In this document: one piece after another, positions 1-10,682 of the stretch
Layout of the letters: each line of letters begins with the position of its first letter
How positions within the stretch are numbered: the stretch's first letter is position 1
Source of the DNA: Cymbomonas tetramitiformis
Taxonomy: Eukaryota > Chlorophyta > Pyramimonadophyceae > Pyramimonadales > Pyramimonadaceae
Direction of reading: 5' to 3'
DNA length: 64,000 nucleotides
Assembly: GCA_001247695.2 (NCBI GenBank)
Contig: LGRX02003762.1
Location: 24,890 to 88,889 of the forward strand
Notes under the pieces: model-generated
The model's database searches: none
What the model saw: the letters and a program-made list of their open reading frames with translations, nothing else
Told to the model about the DNA's origin: nothing
Made by a program: the position numbers and the translations under genes

Positions 1-239
1 ACTCAACGATACGATTTCCGGAAAGGTGGGCTGCATCCTAAGGACTGCATGGCAAAATGCCTAAGGTGAGGGACTAAAGTGGACTCAGTTCCCCCCAATA
101 ACCTAAAAACACCATGAGGGACGCCTCAAATCGGTGTAAGAAGACTGGTACCAGCAAGAAGCGACAACAACAAAGACATTAAAGACATATACAAAGGTAT
201 GCCCGTTGTGAGGACACAACTCTCTTAAGAGGGGAGATC
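1..239 (+). mobile_element. 3' noncoding end and PPT of a chromovirus copy
   Basis: Noncoding 3' end of the TGTCAGGG-family LTR retrotransposon. The same sequence recurs at about 13,232 and 17,115 (+) and in reverse at about 2,141-2,365. It ends in a purine-rich tract (227-239, aagaggggagatc) directly abutting the TG of the LTR at 240, the usual PPT-LTR arrangement. No open reading frame of note. Confidence 0.65.
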
Positions 240-887
240 TGTCAGGGTTATGACCGATGACATATGTGTCATACATGTCATACGTGTCATACCTGTCATC
301 CATGTCATGTCATGTCATGTCATATATTATTATGACAGTCGGTCGTGTCATATATTATTATGACAGTCGGTCGTGTCATATATTATTATGACAGTCGACA
401 GTATGGTCGATCATGACTGTACAGGTCGAGTCGCGTCATACATTTATGACAGTCGTCAGTACGGTCGACTATGACATGTACAGTCGTACCATTTGTCATT
501 CACTCACCTTGAGTGACACCTGTCATTGAGAGGCCAGGTTGTGGCATCGAGATGACAAAGCAAGATGAAGTCTTGAAGAACCGGAAGTGTTCGGAGAAAA
601 CTCATCTTCGCTTCTAGCATGTTCTGAACAAGCATGCGAGTATCATATGGCTTATTCGTTCAGCCGATACTGATTGTTCAACCAATGCCTTGGGTTCACA
701 ACCCAATTGTGGTGGCATCTATGAGATGCGGGGCATTGCGTAAAATGAGGTAGCGTTGGGCTACAGCAGTCACTTCTGAGGAAGCACTGCACTCATATCC
801 ACACAGACGCTGCGTGAGCTATTAACGTTCCATAATAGCCTCGCTATATATCATATATCATATCGCTTCCAAGCGAACCCTTAAGAG
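240..887 (+). mobile_element. LTR of chromovirus family (copy 1, +)
   Basis: LTR-like segment starting TGTCAGGG right after the polypurine tract and ending before TGGTATTCT at 888, a primer-binding-site-like sequence. The 5' part is a run of GTCAT-based short repeats (tgtcatacatgtcatacg and relatives). The same segment is found at 13,465-14,062 and 17,354-17,961 on the plus strand and at 10,070-10,681, 1,719-2,140 and about 19,150-19,763 on the minus strand. The 3' boundary is inferred from where copies diverge and may be off by several bases, since a terminal CA is not evident. Confidence 0.6.
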
Positions 888-972
888 TGGTATTCTTAGG
901 GCTCTATAAATAGTGATGGGATTTTTCACTGTTTGAGATGGGTCGAGCGTAATCCATCGCGGCGAAAATGAT

Positions 973-1044
973 ATCCGCGACGGGACTCGAACCCATGACC
1001 TCCTGATTGAATCACAGTCGCTCTACCAACTGAGCTACGCGGGT
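973..1044 (-). tRNA. tRNA-like gene inside LTR (copy 1), probably pseudo-tRNA
   Basis: Minus-strand 72-nt tRNA-like sequence. The A box (tagctcagttgg) and B box (ggttcgagtcc) are intact, the T stem-loop pairs fully and the D stem (gctc/gagc) pairs. The acceptor stem has one mismatch (position 2 with 71). The anticodon stem is disrupted: only about three pairs form and there is no U at position 33, so no anticodon can be assigned safely. It probably keeps Pol III promoter function rather than a decoding role. Confidence 0.6.
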
Positions 1045-1499
1045 TGATGATGACATCGACCCGCATTCAGTGGTACTCATTCAGTTTCTGATATAATTAC
1101 GGATCACGATTCGGCAGCTTCGATGACGCACCAACATCTGATGACTGCTCGCGATCCCTAACATATCTCCCCACTTGAAATCAGATCGTCACCTGACGAT
1201 TCGTGTTCCAGTTCGTATCACAGTTCGGTCGATGTGATGACGTGGCAGCTTACTATGATCTATGAGCCGAATTGCAGTTCTTGGGATGCAGCCCATCGCA
1301 CCGAAGGTGCATCGCAGTTCTTGGGATGCAGCCCGAATCCACGTCATCAGCGCGGGTCACATCGTGCCAACACGCCGTTACATCAGACACCGAATCTGTG
1401 AGCCGTTACGAGAATACCAATCTTAGGGCTCTATAAATAGTGATGGGATTTTTCACTGTTTGAGATGGGTCGAGCGTAATCCATCGCGGCGAAAATGAT

Positions 1500-1571
1500 A
1501 TCCGCGACGGGACTCGAACCCATGACCTCCTGATTGAATCACAGTCGCTCTACCAACTGAGCTACGCGGGT
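1500..1571 (-). tRNA. tRNA-like gene inside LTR (copy 2), probably pseudo-tRNA
   Basis: Second copy of the tRNA-like sequence, 527 bp from the first and in the same position in the other 270-bp LTR. Sequence and defects are the same: A and B boxes intact, anticodon stem broken. Its presence in both LTRs shows it is part of the element rather than a chance neighbouring tRNA gene. Confidence 0.6.
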
Positions 1572-1718
1572 TGATGATGACATCGACCCGCATTCAGTGG
1601 TACTCATTCAGTTTCTGATATAATTACGGATCACGATTCGGCAGCTTCGATGACGCACCAACATCTGATGACTGCTCGCGATCCCTAACATATCTCCCCA
1701 CTTGAAATCAGATCGTCA

Positions 1719-2140
1719 GATGGTACCGCCATTGGGTTGTGAACCCGAGACGTAGGTTGAACGACCAGCATTGTATAAACGACTAGTTCGTTCGTGCTGC
1801 GCATGCATGTTCCGTGCATGCTAAAGCGAAAGATGGTTCTTGAAGAATCGACAAGATGTATCTTTGCTCTGTCATCTTCTAGTTCGGAGTACGAACTCTC
1901 GATGACAGGGATGCCTGATGATGTGACATAATCATCTGGCGACATGTACAGTCATCGTCGACCGTACTGACGACTGTCATAAATGTATGACGCGACTCGA
2001 CCTGTACAGTCATGATCGACCATACTGTCGACTGTCATAATAACATATGACATGACATGACATGACATGATATGACATGTATGACAGGTATGACACGTAT
2101 GACATGTATGACACATATGTCATCGGTCATAACCCTGACA
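1719..2140 (-). mobile_element. Truncated LTR of chromovirus family (-)
   Basis: Minus-strand copy of the TGTCAGGG LTR. The LTR start is at 2,140, with its PPT complement just outside (2,141-2,153). It lacks the last ~200 bp of the LTR because the sequence switches at 1,718/1,719 to the miniature LTR element. It also forms the outer end of the left arm of a long inverted repeat. Confidence 0.6.
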
Positions 2141-4935
2141 GATCTCCCCTCTTAAGAGAGTTGTGACCTCACAACGGGCATACCTTTGTATATGTCTTTG
2201 ATGTCTTTGTTGTTGTCGCTTCTTGCTGGTACCAGTCTTCTTACACCGATTTGAGGCGTCCCTCATGGTGTTTTTAGGTTATTGGGGGGAACTGAGTCCA
2301 CTTTAGTCCCTCACCTTACAGTTCTTAGGATGTAGCCCACCTTTACGGAAATCGTATCTTTGAGTGACGTTCCAAGGTTCAATGAAGAGCGTTTTCGCGA
2401 TACAATCCTACGCTGGATTACTGATTGATCCACACGTTATCATGTATGTGCTAGACGTTTCAAAGCATCCGAAGTCTACGTTACGGATTATTTGCGCTAG
2501 CCGTCGTCGCTTTGCGCGATCGATGATCCCACGATTTAACAATTTATAATCGAACGATTCTCGGCCTGATATAGTGCACCCAACTCTTCCTCCCCTCCTT
2601 AAGCTACTTTGGAGGATCCTAGGCGGTAATGGGGAGCCCGATTTCGATAATAAACGAACAAAGGGGCTTGTTTTAATGCAAACGGAGCGGCCCTGCTTAA
2701 CGGAATTGGATTTATAATCCTTAACCGGTCTGCTTAACTCCTCAATGTTTTTGTCCAGTACGCACGCTTTGACGAACATCTATCGCGATGAGTGAGAATG
2801 GATTCGCCACGTACTAATGTGAAATTTATTTAGTTATGTTTGTCAAGCACAACTTAGGATCACAACTCCGTCTACCTCAGTCGATGTCTCCGGTAGCTTC
2901 GGATGACTGGCCAAGAATCCGATGACAAACCACGGTTTTGGCAAAGGTAGCATTAGCAGTTTTTCACAGATATTGGTACCCGCATATGCGTATCTGTGTA
3001 AGGGTATGATTTATACAAGGCTCACTACACCTTAGCAAGGAAGGATCAATTCCTGCTCCTGTCATATCAATTTGATGCAGGGTAAAAAATGTTAGGGATA
3101 TAACCCTGCAGTTCTCGGGTTGCAGCCCATTGCACCGAAGGTGCATCGCAGTCTTTGGGATGCAGCCCTGCAGTTCTTGGGATGAAGCCCTGCAGTTCTT
3201 GGGATGCAGCCCTGATATATATATGTGACCGATGGACGAAAACCTCTTGGGTACATGTTTCCATGGCCTGATTTTTATATGGTCGGCAATTTTTGGCAAA
3301 AAATCATTGGCTATCAGCTTTTGACTTAGAAGCCACAATGTAATAGAAGCTGCGATTTATTGTAACCATATGCAATAGTTATGCCTTCAGCATACGTAGA
3401 CAATATGATTATGTGGAACTTATAATCCCACTTAAGTTGCATCATGATAAATTTATCCAGGTGTTAACAAGTGTTCAGGATTTGATAAGGGGTTGACGCC
3501 CCACAAGCCAAAGGTCACTGTCTCGTAAGGCTCGCGTCAAGTGTGCGGCTTTGAGAATTAGTGTCCTGGCGAGGCACAGTCATGATGCTTCCTAGTCCAT
3601 AATGGAACTGGAAATGAGAATGCTCAAGATATCCGAAAACAGGAAGGCTTTTGGTTGGCCAGAATTATTGTCAAGATGCTTAACTTTGATGGAATGGCAT
3701 TCGGATACAAACTGTGCAACCATGCATGTGATTTATGCATTGGTGTATGACTTTGATGAATTGTCTCTTGTCGTGAACCTGGAAGGAATGACGGCAATAG
3801 CTAGAGTGGCGAATTTACTCACTCGGATTTTCTGTTATGAAATTCGATGCCTGATGGCACAACTAGCAATCCTTTGCTCAGATGCTTTCCTTAAGACATT
3901 GGCAACAACTTGTGTGCCAGCTTCTCTAGATTTTGGGAAGAAACCATGGATCAACAATTTATCAATCAAAACACATGTATCAAGGTTGATTCATCGAATC
4001 CTTCAACTCTTGAATTTCGACAATCAGCATCTCAGGCTGTTGACGTCAAAGTGATGGTCTTAAGCTTACAATATAGCTTATTCACCTTTGAAAAACCATT
4101 GTTATCCCATGTCAGTGCCCTTCATAAAAATGATAGAGCCGGAGAAATATGTATCTATGATTTCCTCGCAATGAACTTCATGTGTTAGTAAGTCAAATAA
4201 GACTTCATTTGATGTTTCAATCGGCATGATGTACCGTGTCATCAACTTAATGGCTGCTAAACACAGATGCTGGAACTTGTGATAAAAACTTTAATTTTCC
4301 AAGCAAATCACAATGATGTAAATCAATTTGTGGCAGCTGTATAAAAAATGAATGAATCTATACTCTTCCTCCCCTTCGCAAAAAGAGATGTATCAAACCA
4401 ATCAGATGGTGATGGAGGATGTTATTCAATCATTATGTTATGTGAAAAATGGTTTGATAGAGAATCAGACTGAGATTACTCATCGAATGCTTTAGAGGTA
4501 ACAATGTCAATCTGAACATTGATTCTCTCTACGTCATATTGGCAATATGCCTGACGTTTTTGAATGTGGCAAATGCCAGATGATGTCAAATGCAGTCGTT
4601 GGGTTGCAGCCCACATACTTTGTCAGTTCAGGGTTACTATAGTGTACCCAACTTAGACAATGGTTCTGGATAATGATTGTCATGATGAACAAAGAAATCA
4701 GTACCGAAGTTAATTTTGGTATCGAAGCTAATGGAGAGTCAATCAAGAAGTGTCCGTAATGACAACAACTTACTACGAGTTGTATTTTCGTAGTTGATGG
4801 ATGGCTGACATGTCATTTCATTATGAATAGAACATGGCATTGCTTAGTGATATGTGTATATTTTTCAGCACATGATCACTTATCTCAATGGTGCCCATTT
4901 TATTTTTGGGCAAACACTATTCAGAGACTTGTTAT
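2141..4935 (-). repeat. Left arm of ~3-kb inverted repeat (noncoding retroelement DNA)
   Basis: This stretch is found in reverse orientation at about 10,683-13,464, with a few indels. It comprises the LTR-proximal 3' noncoding block (2,141-3,330) and a block at 3,330-4,935. A 150-codon plus-strand open frame at 3,602-4,054 has no recognisable domain, and in the other arm the same stretch is broken, so I do not call it a gene. Several copies of a ~20-bp motif (cagttcttgggatgcagccc) lie at about 3,105-3,215. Confidence 0.6.
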
Positions 4936-6720
4936 GATAAAGAAATATGAATGATGAATGTGTCATTTCAATCCGATAGAATTGTGACTTGTTTTATGAC
5001 TATAAATTTTCTGTCACTTTCCAGAATGAGGATGAACTGTGCTTGGAGACCATATGCAGATTGCGGGTTTTCCAAAACTTCGTGGCCTAATGGATGAGGC
5101 AACAAAATTCTAAATATTCCAGAATGAATTTTGAAAGAGTTTTCATTCCTTAATGAAGCATACTTGTCTTATGTGCCAAAATGATATGAAATTACAAATA
5201 TGGTGTCAATCTATATGTGGATGGTTTATACCATTGTATGCTATTCCACAAATAAGTAATGATGTCAGAGTAAAAACTTTGGACAATTGCAACTCAGTAC
5301 AAATGTGAGTGCATTCAAGCCCACTTAAATGTTCAGAATCTGTATCTAATGTGCTTTCTATATGTACAGGATAGAATATTTTTCTATGCGATTCTGGATT
5401 CAGGAACTAGAGTCAATGTAAAAGTCTTTTCCTATTTCAGACGATGAAACCCTTATTCCCTTAGGTGCAATACCTTATTGTAAGGAATAGTTATTTTCAA
5501 TACAAGTTTCAATCGATTTTCTCAAATCTGTCACTTTTATGATGATCAGATTGGTCAACTTTACAGCATAACCACTTCCCCTCGTTGAAGGAGATGACTT
5601 CCATCATAGGGCGGTATATTAGCTATTTTCATATGACACTGAAAAAACATGAATAACTCTTAGAGGATTTTGGGATAAACATCCTGGATTGGCTGTGCTT
5701 GATTGCTCTATGCCCAAGAATGACCGAAGAGATTGCTTGCCATTTTTCAGCCATATGGTGTGGAGGCTGCTTAACAACGGTTGGGACCATAAGCTAAATA
5801 GCTATGCAGCTATGTCGGAGGCTGAATAGCCATGATTTGCACAGACTCTGTCTTTTATGATGAATAGACCTCTGAGGAATGGTGTCTAAAAATTCAATTG
5901 ACAACAACTCAACCTTTTGGTATGATGTAGAGCTGATGATCTTTGTTGCACTTCAATTATTTATTGTGCACTAATGAAATGTCTCGTGATATATAATCTC
6001 ACATAATAGGCTTTGCTCAATGGCGATATGATCAGATATGTAATGATCAATGAAGACAAGATGATTGGTATGGCTCATTCAGTAGGCATAATTACCTCAA
6101 AGAGATGCCAATACACGGATACATATCAAGACATAAGGGCAATAGGCTTATTGTATAGCCTTCAAGGTAGCAAGCATTTATGCTGCATTGGTCAGCTCAG
6201 TGGCTTTGACCTTTCTAGGTGTTGTACTCAGGCTGTGGCCTGCATATTGCATTGAGTACTCTTGACACCTTTAATGATACAATCAGATGATATGTATGAA
6301 ATATCAAGAATGGTTGCCCTTTTTCAATGATCATCGGTGGCAGAGGCTATAGTGCTTGCACCGTGTCAGTATACAATTCTAGTCTGGATACATGCTAGAC
6401 CAGATGTATACAATGTCTAAGTCTTCAAAATCAAGCTCATATGAATGTCATGGCTGATGTATGTGTCAACTTTCATGGAGTTTTGCATGGTTTGACTGTA
6501 TATAGTCAGGCTTACCAAAGCAAAAACGATGATGCAACTTAACTGTTTTATTTTATTATTTGTCTTTATTATTTATTTGGTTTTTAGTTGTATTTTTAGC
6601 TTACCATCTTCCCCCCTCAAGGAAGTGTATTGCTAGGCGGTTGTCAAGCGCCGTTTAAATACAACAGAGGTCCGACCTCTATGTGATGACGTGGAAGCTT
6701 TCTATGAAGCTGGAAAGCAG
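4936..6720. other. AT-rich decayed retroelement interior, no intact gene
   Basis: No long open frame and no recognisable intact domain. It lies between two inverted-repeat segments. The only recognisable remnant is the chromodomain-like stretch at 6,120-6,270. An ILDSGTRVNV-like stretch around 5,385 resembles a protease active site but has no supporting context. Confidence 0.4.
6120..6270 (-). pseudogene. Decayed chromodomain and downstream region of chromovirus
   Basis: The nucleotide sequence is clearly similar to 21,235-21,390, where the minus strand encodes a chromodomain. Shared blocks include the segments around aggtgtcaagtact, gctttgacc and agggcaataggctta. Stops and frameshifts break the frame here. 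It shows that the minus-strand element between the LTRs at about 10,070 and 2,140 was a chromodomain-bearing Ty3/gypsy element. Confidence 0.5.
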
Positions 6721-9350
6721 TTCTCGGGTTGCAGCCCCTTGCACCGGAGGTGCATTGCAGTTATTGGGATGCAGCCCGAATCCACGTCATTAGCGTGGGT
6801 CATATAGTACCCAAGCATGTGCTGTATATATACAACACTACCCTCCAGCAGCGAAGTGGTTTGCTATTACCATTATCGTATGCTGTGGGATGTCAATATA
6901 TGATCAGAGAGCATGGATATATATATATATGTACCATGTTTGTCAATATCGGAGAGACTATGTCTTCTTTAAAATCCTTATGGCTATATATATAATGGTG
7001 GTATACTGATGTCAACACCTTCTCTCTGAGTGATTCATTGATTTCAGATGTGATGTCGTGGCAAAAAATATGTCCACGTCATTGGCACGAGTCATGTTGT
7101 GTCCATGCATACACGATCTTAGCGTAGGTCACAATACAGTGCCCGAGCATACGCGATTTTAGCGTAGGTCACATTGTGCCTCTGTTTATTACATCTGATA
7201 ATATATGTTACTCATCTTTGTGAGTCTAGACAACATTGTGCTGATTGCAATGCTTTTTCTGGTGACTTATATATCACAGATTATACCAATATGGTGATCA
7301 GTCCAGTGCAATATTTTGTCACCGGAATGTACAGGGATTGTGAATGATTGAAATCCAGCCGGAGGAATAATCTCAACAGCTTATTCTGTACTAGTGAATT
7401 CATCGGAGTTACTTATTTCGACGATTCAAAAACCCATGTCATTATAGTGATGACAGCTCATATGAATATATAGGGTTTTTATCAGAATGCTTTTATGTGA
7501 TGTCAACATATTATGAACAATTCACTTGCATCTCAGGATCAAAGGAGTTACGCTTGGAAGGTTTTGCATGATGGTCACCAACAGTTATCAGCTGTTATTC
7601 AGGTGCCAAATTCTGCCTTCAGCACTGGGACTATATCAACCAGTCTTACAGCGATGCACTTGTCCTTCCCACTCTTATATACAGCTATAGTGCCAAAGTA
7701 TATCAGGTGGGATATATATATATATACATTATATAACTATCATCTTCTGATCCAGGAAATGCAATTAAGCATGGTATCAGGTTATATGTTATGTATATAG
7801 TTCAGCATTCCAAACTTACTCGAGAATGTAAATGCTGAGCAAGAGTCAACTTATAGTCATTGGGATATAGTTTCCCATCCGAGTTTACACTTTATTAGTG
7901 ATGGTGAATTTAACGTTGTACAGATTTCAACGTTATTTGTGGATGCAGTGATTTTATCAAAAGCAATCCATCAGAAATAACCAGATCAGAATATGAAATG
8001 GATATGTGTGAATCCTATCCATCTTCTTCCCCCCTTGAGGAAGTGTGAATACATAGGCAGTCAGTTGTTTATATAGCTTATAGCTTATAGCTTATAGTCC
8101 TTATAGGAAGCAGCTCATACAGTTTTAGGGTTGTTGCCCAACAGTTCTTGGGTTGTTGCCCGATATATAATCATGTCTGCATCGAAAACAGCATGACATA
8201 TATCTGCCAAACACAAAGTGTATCCAATAAATAGGTGGCATTTAGGGCATATCTGGTTACAGTGGCCCTTTCACCCAATAATATGATTAGGGTGTTACAT
8301 GATATCAGTAACCCTAATATAGGTAAAAATAAGCAGTATAACGTTTTTGCAAAGATTTTTAAGCAAAACTGCATTCAATACCTAAGTGAATGTTAAGTGA
8401 TTTTCAGAGGGTACGTTACACCCCTGACACACACATTCAAATATTAGGGTGTTACAGGGTGTTACACGTGTTATGTCTTTCAGGGATTGTTATTTGATAG
8501 ATAAATATCCATTATAGCAAAAAAAATCAATCCCGAATTTGCAAAAGATTACACGTATTGTATTTTGACCGATTTTTCGTTACAGCCAATATGTTCACCC
8601 CTATATATTACACACCTAATATCTAGGGTGTTACACGAGATATGACCATGTCATTATGATTTTTCATACCTCAATAGGTATAAAATCATAATTCAAAATA
8701 AAATGGGGTCGAAATTTCAATTTTGAAATTAAACGTGGAAGTTTTTCACCCATTTTACAGCTTTTTCGGCCATCTGATATATTGCCTCGGTGACATATCT
8801 CGGTGTGTGTGTGAGCTGCAAGCTAAACAAATGCTGCAACATTCTTCACTTTTGCACATGATATTTTTCATAGCACAATAGTGAATATCTCAAAAATTCA
8901 ACATGTATGGTAAACATGAAATATGGGTTTTTCTGATTGAAACCCATGTAGGCAATTGCACTCTCTGGTGACATAAAGATAAATCAACTGCAAGTGGATT
9001 CACAGTTGTGTCAGATCCTAAGATATATTTGAATGTACACAACGAGTATATCAAGTGATATCTTTGTGTTCAAATACATCTGGACACTGCTAGATATAAT
9101 CTAAGCAGTATTTACACAACACCATGTTTGTGTGTGTATGTCCACAACCTTTGTCAGTTCATTTATGGTTGCTGATCTGAGTTGGTACATGCATGTGAGT
9201 GATCAGTTCTGCATCAACTGTCATAATGCAATGTAGATTTTGTTGTTGCTCCAGCGATAGTGAATATGGCATGGGCAGTGCTCAGCAGTTACCAGCTGCA
9301 TATTGAGCACTGATACTGCCTTCGGGTCTGGAGATATTCTCCATCCAGCC
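6721..9350. repeat. Repeat block D, inverted copy of 14,260-16,290
   Basis: From about 6,823 to 9,350 this block is repeated in reverse at 14,260-16,290, with indels that make this copy about 500 bp longer. It contains short TATA runs, several gtgttaca/tgtaacac motifs around 8,290-8,640, and the ~20-bp ggatgcagccc motif near 6,720-6,780 and, degenerate, at 8,120-8,165. No coding sequence is supported. Confidence 0.55.
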
Positions 9351-10060
9351 CTACAGCATGTTGTTTAATCCTGTTACCATTACTATCGCCATCGCTGACA
9401 TCCAGTACGCACATGTGTTTACTGGATGTTATCTACATTATTGTATACATTGTTATTGGTATATTCACTCTGAGTCAGTGAATGTCAATGTATAATGAAT
9501 GCTAGTGTTTGTGCAGTGTATAGTACTGCTGATTAGTACTAGTGTGTGTGTGTGTATTTGTTTGCACACACTTTGTAGGATCTTTATGGATATCACAATA
9601 TTCTAACAATCATGCAGACAGTCAGTATACCACGTACTGATTACATCTAACATGATATATATAGTTTAGAAATTGTTGTAATTCCATGATAATCTCATTA
9701 CGAGTTGCTGATAGATTTTACATGAAGCTCAGGTGAGCATTCCTTCAAATAATCCACCATAGAATGTACGTGTTACCTGGAGAGCATCTCGGCTCCACCA
9801 GGGTACGACAAACTAATTATGGTGTTGTGATTATTGTTAGGCACCCTTTGCAACATGAATTCGAATATAGCATTCACTGCAATATGCTTCGTCCGCTGTT
9901 TATTCCGCAGCGAGTGTATTTATGCGATATATGTCTTATATGTGCGACTGCGAGCGCCTGTATGTATATGCGATCCGCGAACCTGTTGCACACACAAAAT
10001 ACAATATATCTCTATTTGCTGCACTGCACACTTAGGTTCTCGTTCGTCGCGTGGACGATT
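9351..10060. other. Unassigned AT-rich sequence downstream of minus-strand LTR
   Basis: I see no repeat partner, RNA gene or credible protein here. It lies just inside the minus-strand LTR (10,070-10,681) and its PBS-like sequence, so it would be the 5' leader and gag region of that element, but no gag features are visible. Confidence 0.35.
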
Positions 10061-10069
10061 AGAATACCA
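10061..10069 (-). other. Primer-binding-site-like sequence
   Basis: Minus-strand TGGTATTCT directly follows the LTR end. The same nonamer follows the plus-strand LTR at 888 and, after 1 nt, the miniature LTR at 1,419. A PBS begins TGG because it pairs with the CCA end of a tRNA. The priming tRNA is not identified. Confidence 0.45.
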
Positions 10070-10681
10070 CTCTTAAGGGTTCGCTTGGAAGCGATATGAT
10101 ATATGATATATAGCGAGGCTATTATGGAACGTTAATAGCTCACGCAGCGTATGTGTGGATATGAGTGCAGTGCTTCTTCAGAAGTGACTGCTGTAGCCCA
10201 ACGCTACCTCATTTTACGCAATGCCCCGCATCTCATAGATGCCACCACAATTGGGTTGTGAACCCAAGGCATTGGTTGAACAATCAGTATCGGCTGAACG
10301 AATAAGCCATATGATACTCGCATGCTTGTTCAGAACATGCTAGTAAGAAGCGAAGATGAGTTTTCTCCGAACACTTCCGGTTCTTCAAGACTTCATCTTG
10401 CTTTGTCATCTCGATGCCACAACCTGGCCTCTCAATGACAGGTGTCACTCAAGGTGAGTGGATGACAAATGGTACGACTGTACATGTCATAGTCGACCGT
10501 ACTGACGACTGTCATAAATATATGACGCGACTCGACCTGTACAGTCATGATCGACCATACTGTCGACTGTCATAGTAATATATGACACGACTGACTGTCA
10601 TAATAATATATGACATGACATGACATGGATGACAGGTATGACACGTATGACATGTATGACACATATGTCATCGGTCATAAC
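10070..10681 (-). mobile_element. LTR of chromovirus family (-), terminal bases lost
   Basis: Minus-strand LTR copy similar to 240-887. Its outer end stops at cggtcataac and lacks the final ~7 bp (the TGTCAGG start in LTR orientation). It is fused instead to the inverted-repeat block beginning at 10,683. The inner end is followed by the PBS-like TGGTATTCT, so this would be the 5' LTR of a minus-strand element whose 3' LTR is at 1,719-2,140. Confidence 0.55.
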
Positions 10682-10682
10682 A

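Larger units (their letters stand above)
894..1718 (-). mobile_element. Miniature LTR element (TRIM-like) with tRNA-like LTRs
   Basis: Two nearly identical 270-bp direct repeats (894-1,163 and 1,421-1,690) flank a 257-bp interior with no coding capacity. Read on the minus strand each repeat begins TGTTAGGG and ends CCCTAAGA, so its ends form a short inverted repeat as LTRs do. TGGTATTCTCG follows the upstream LTR after 1 nt (1,409-1,419) as a candidate primer-binding site, and aagtggggagata (1,164-1,176) precedes the downstream LTR as a PPT. The same PPT-like sequence also sits outside the other LTR (1,691-1,703), so part of another unit remains at the right edge before the junction with the larger LTR at 1,719. 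No convincing target-site duplication is seen. Size and layout fit terminal-repeat retrotransposons in miniature. Confidence 0.6.

Noticed and set aside
3602..4054. 150-codon plus-strand open frame in the inverted-repeat arm
   Set aside because: No recognisable domain, and the inverted copy at about 11,560-12,004 is broken by indels, so purifying selection is not indicated.
5380..5420. Protease-like DSG motif (ILDSGTRVNV)
   Set aside because: Isolated short match in an AT-rich decayed region with stops nearby and no other pol motif.
8270..8650. Repeated TTAGGGTGTTACA-like words as telomere repeats
   Set aside because: The TTAGGG words are irregularly spaced within gtgttacac motifs and occur again in the inverted copy near 15,000-15,330; no tandem telomeric array.
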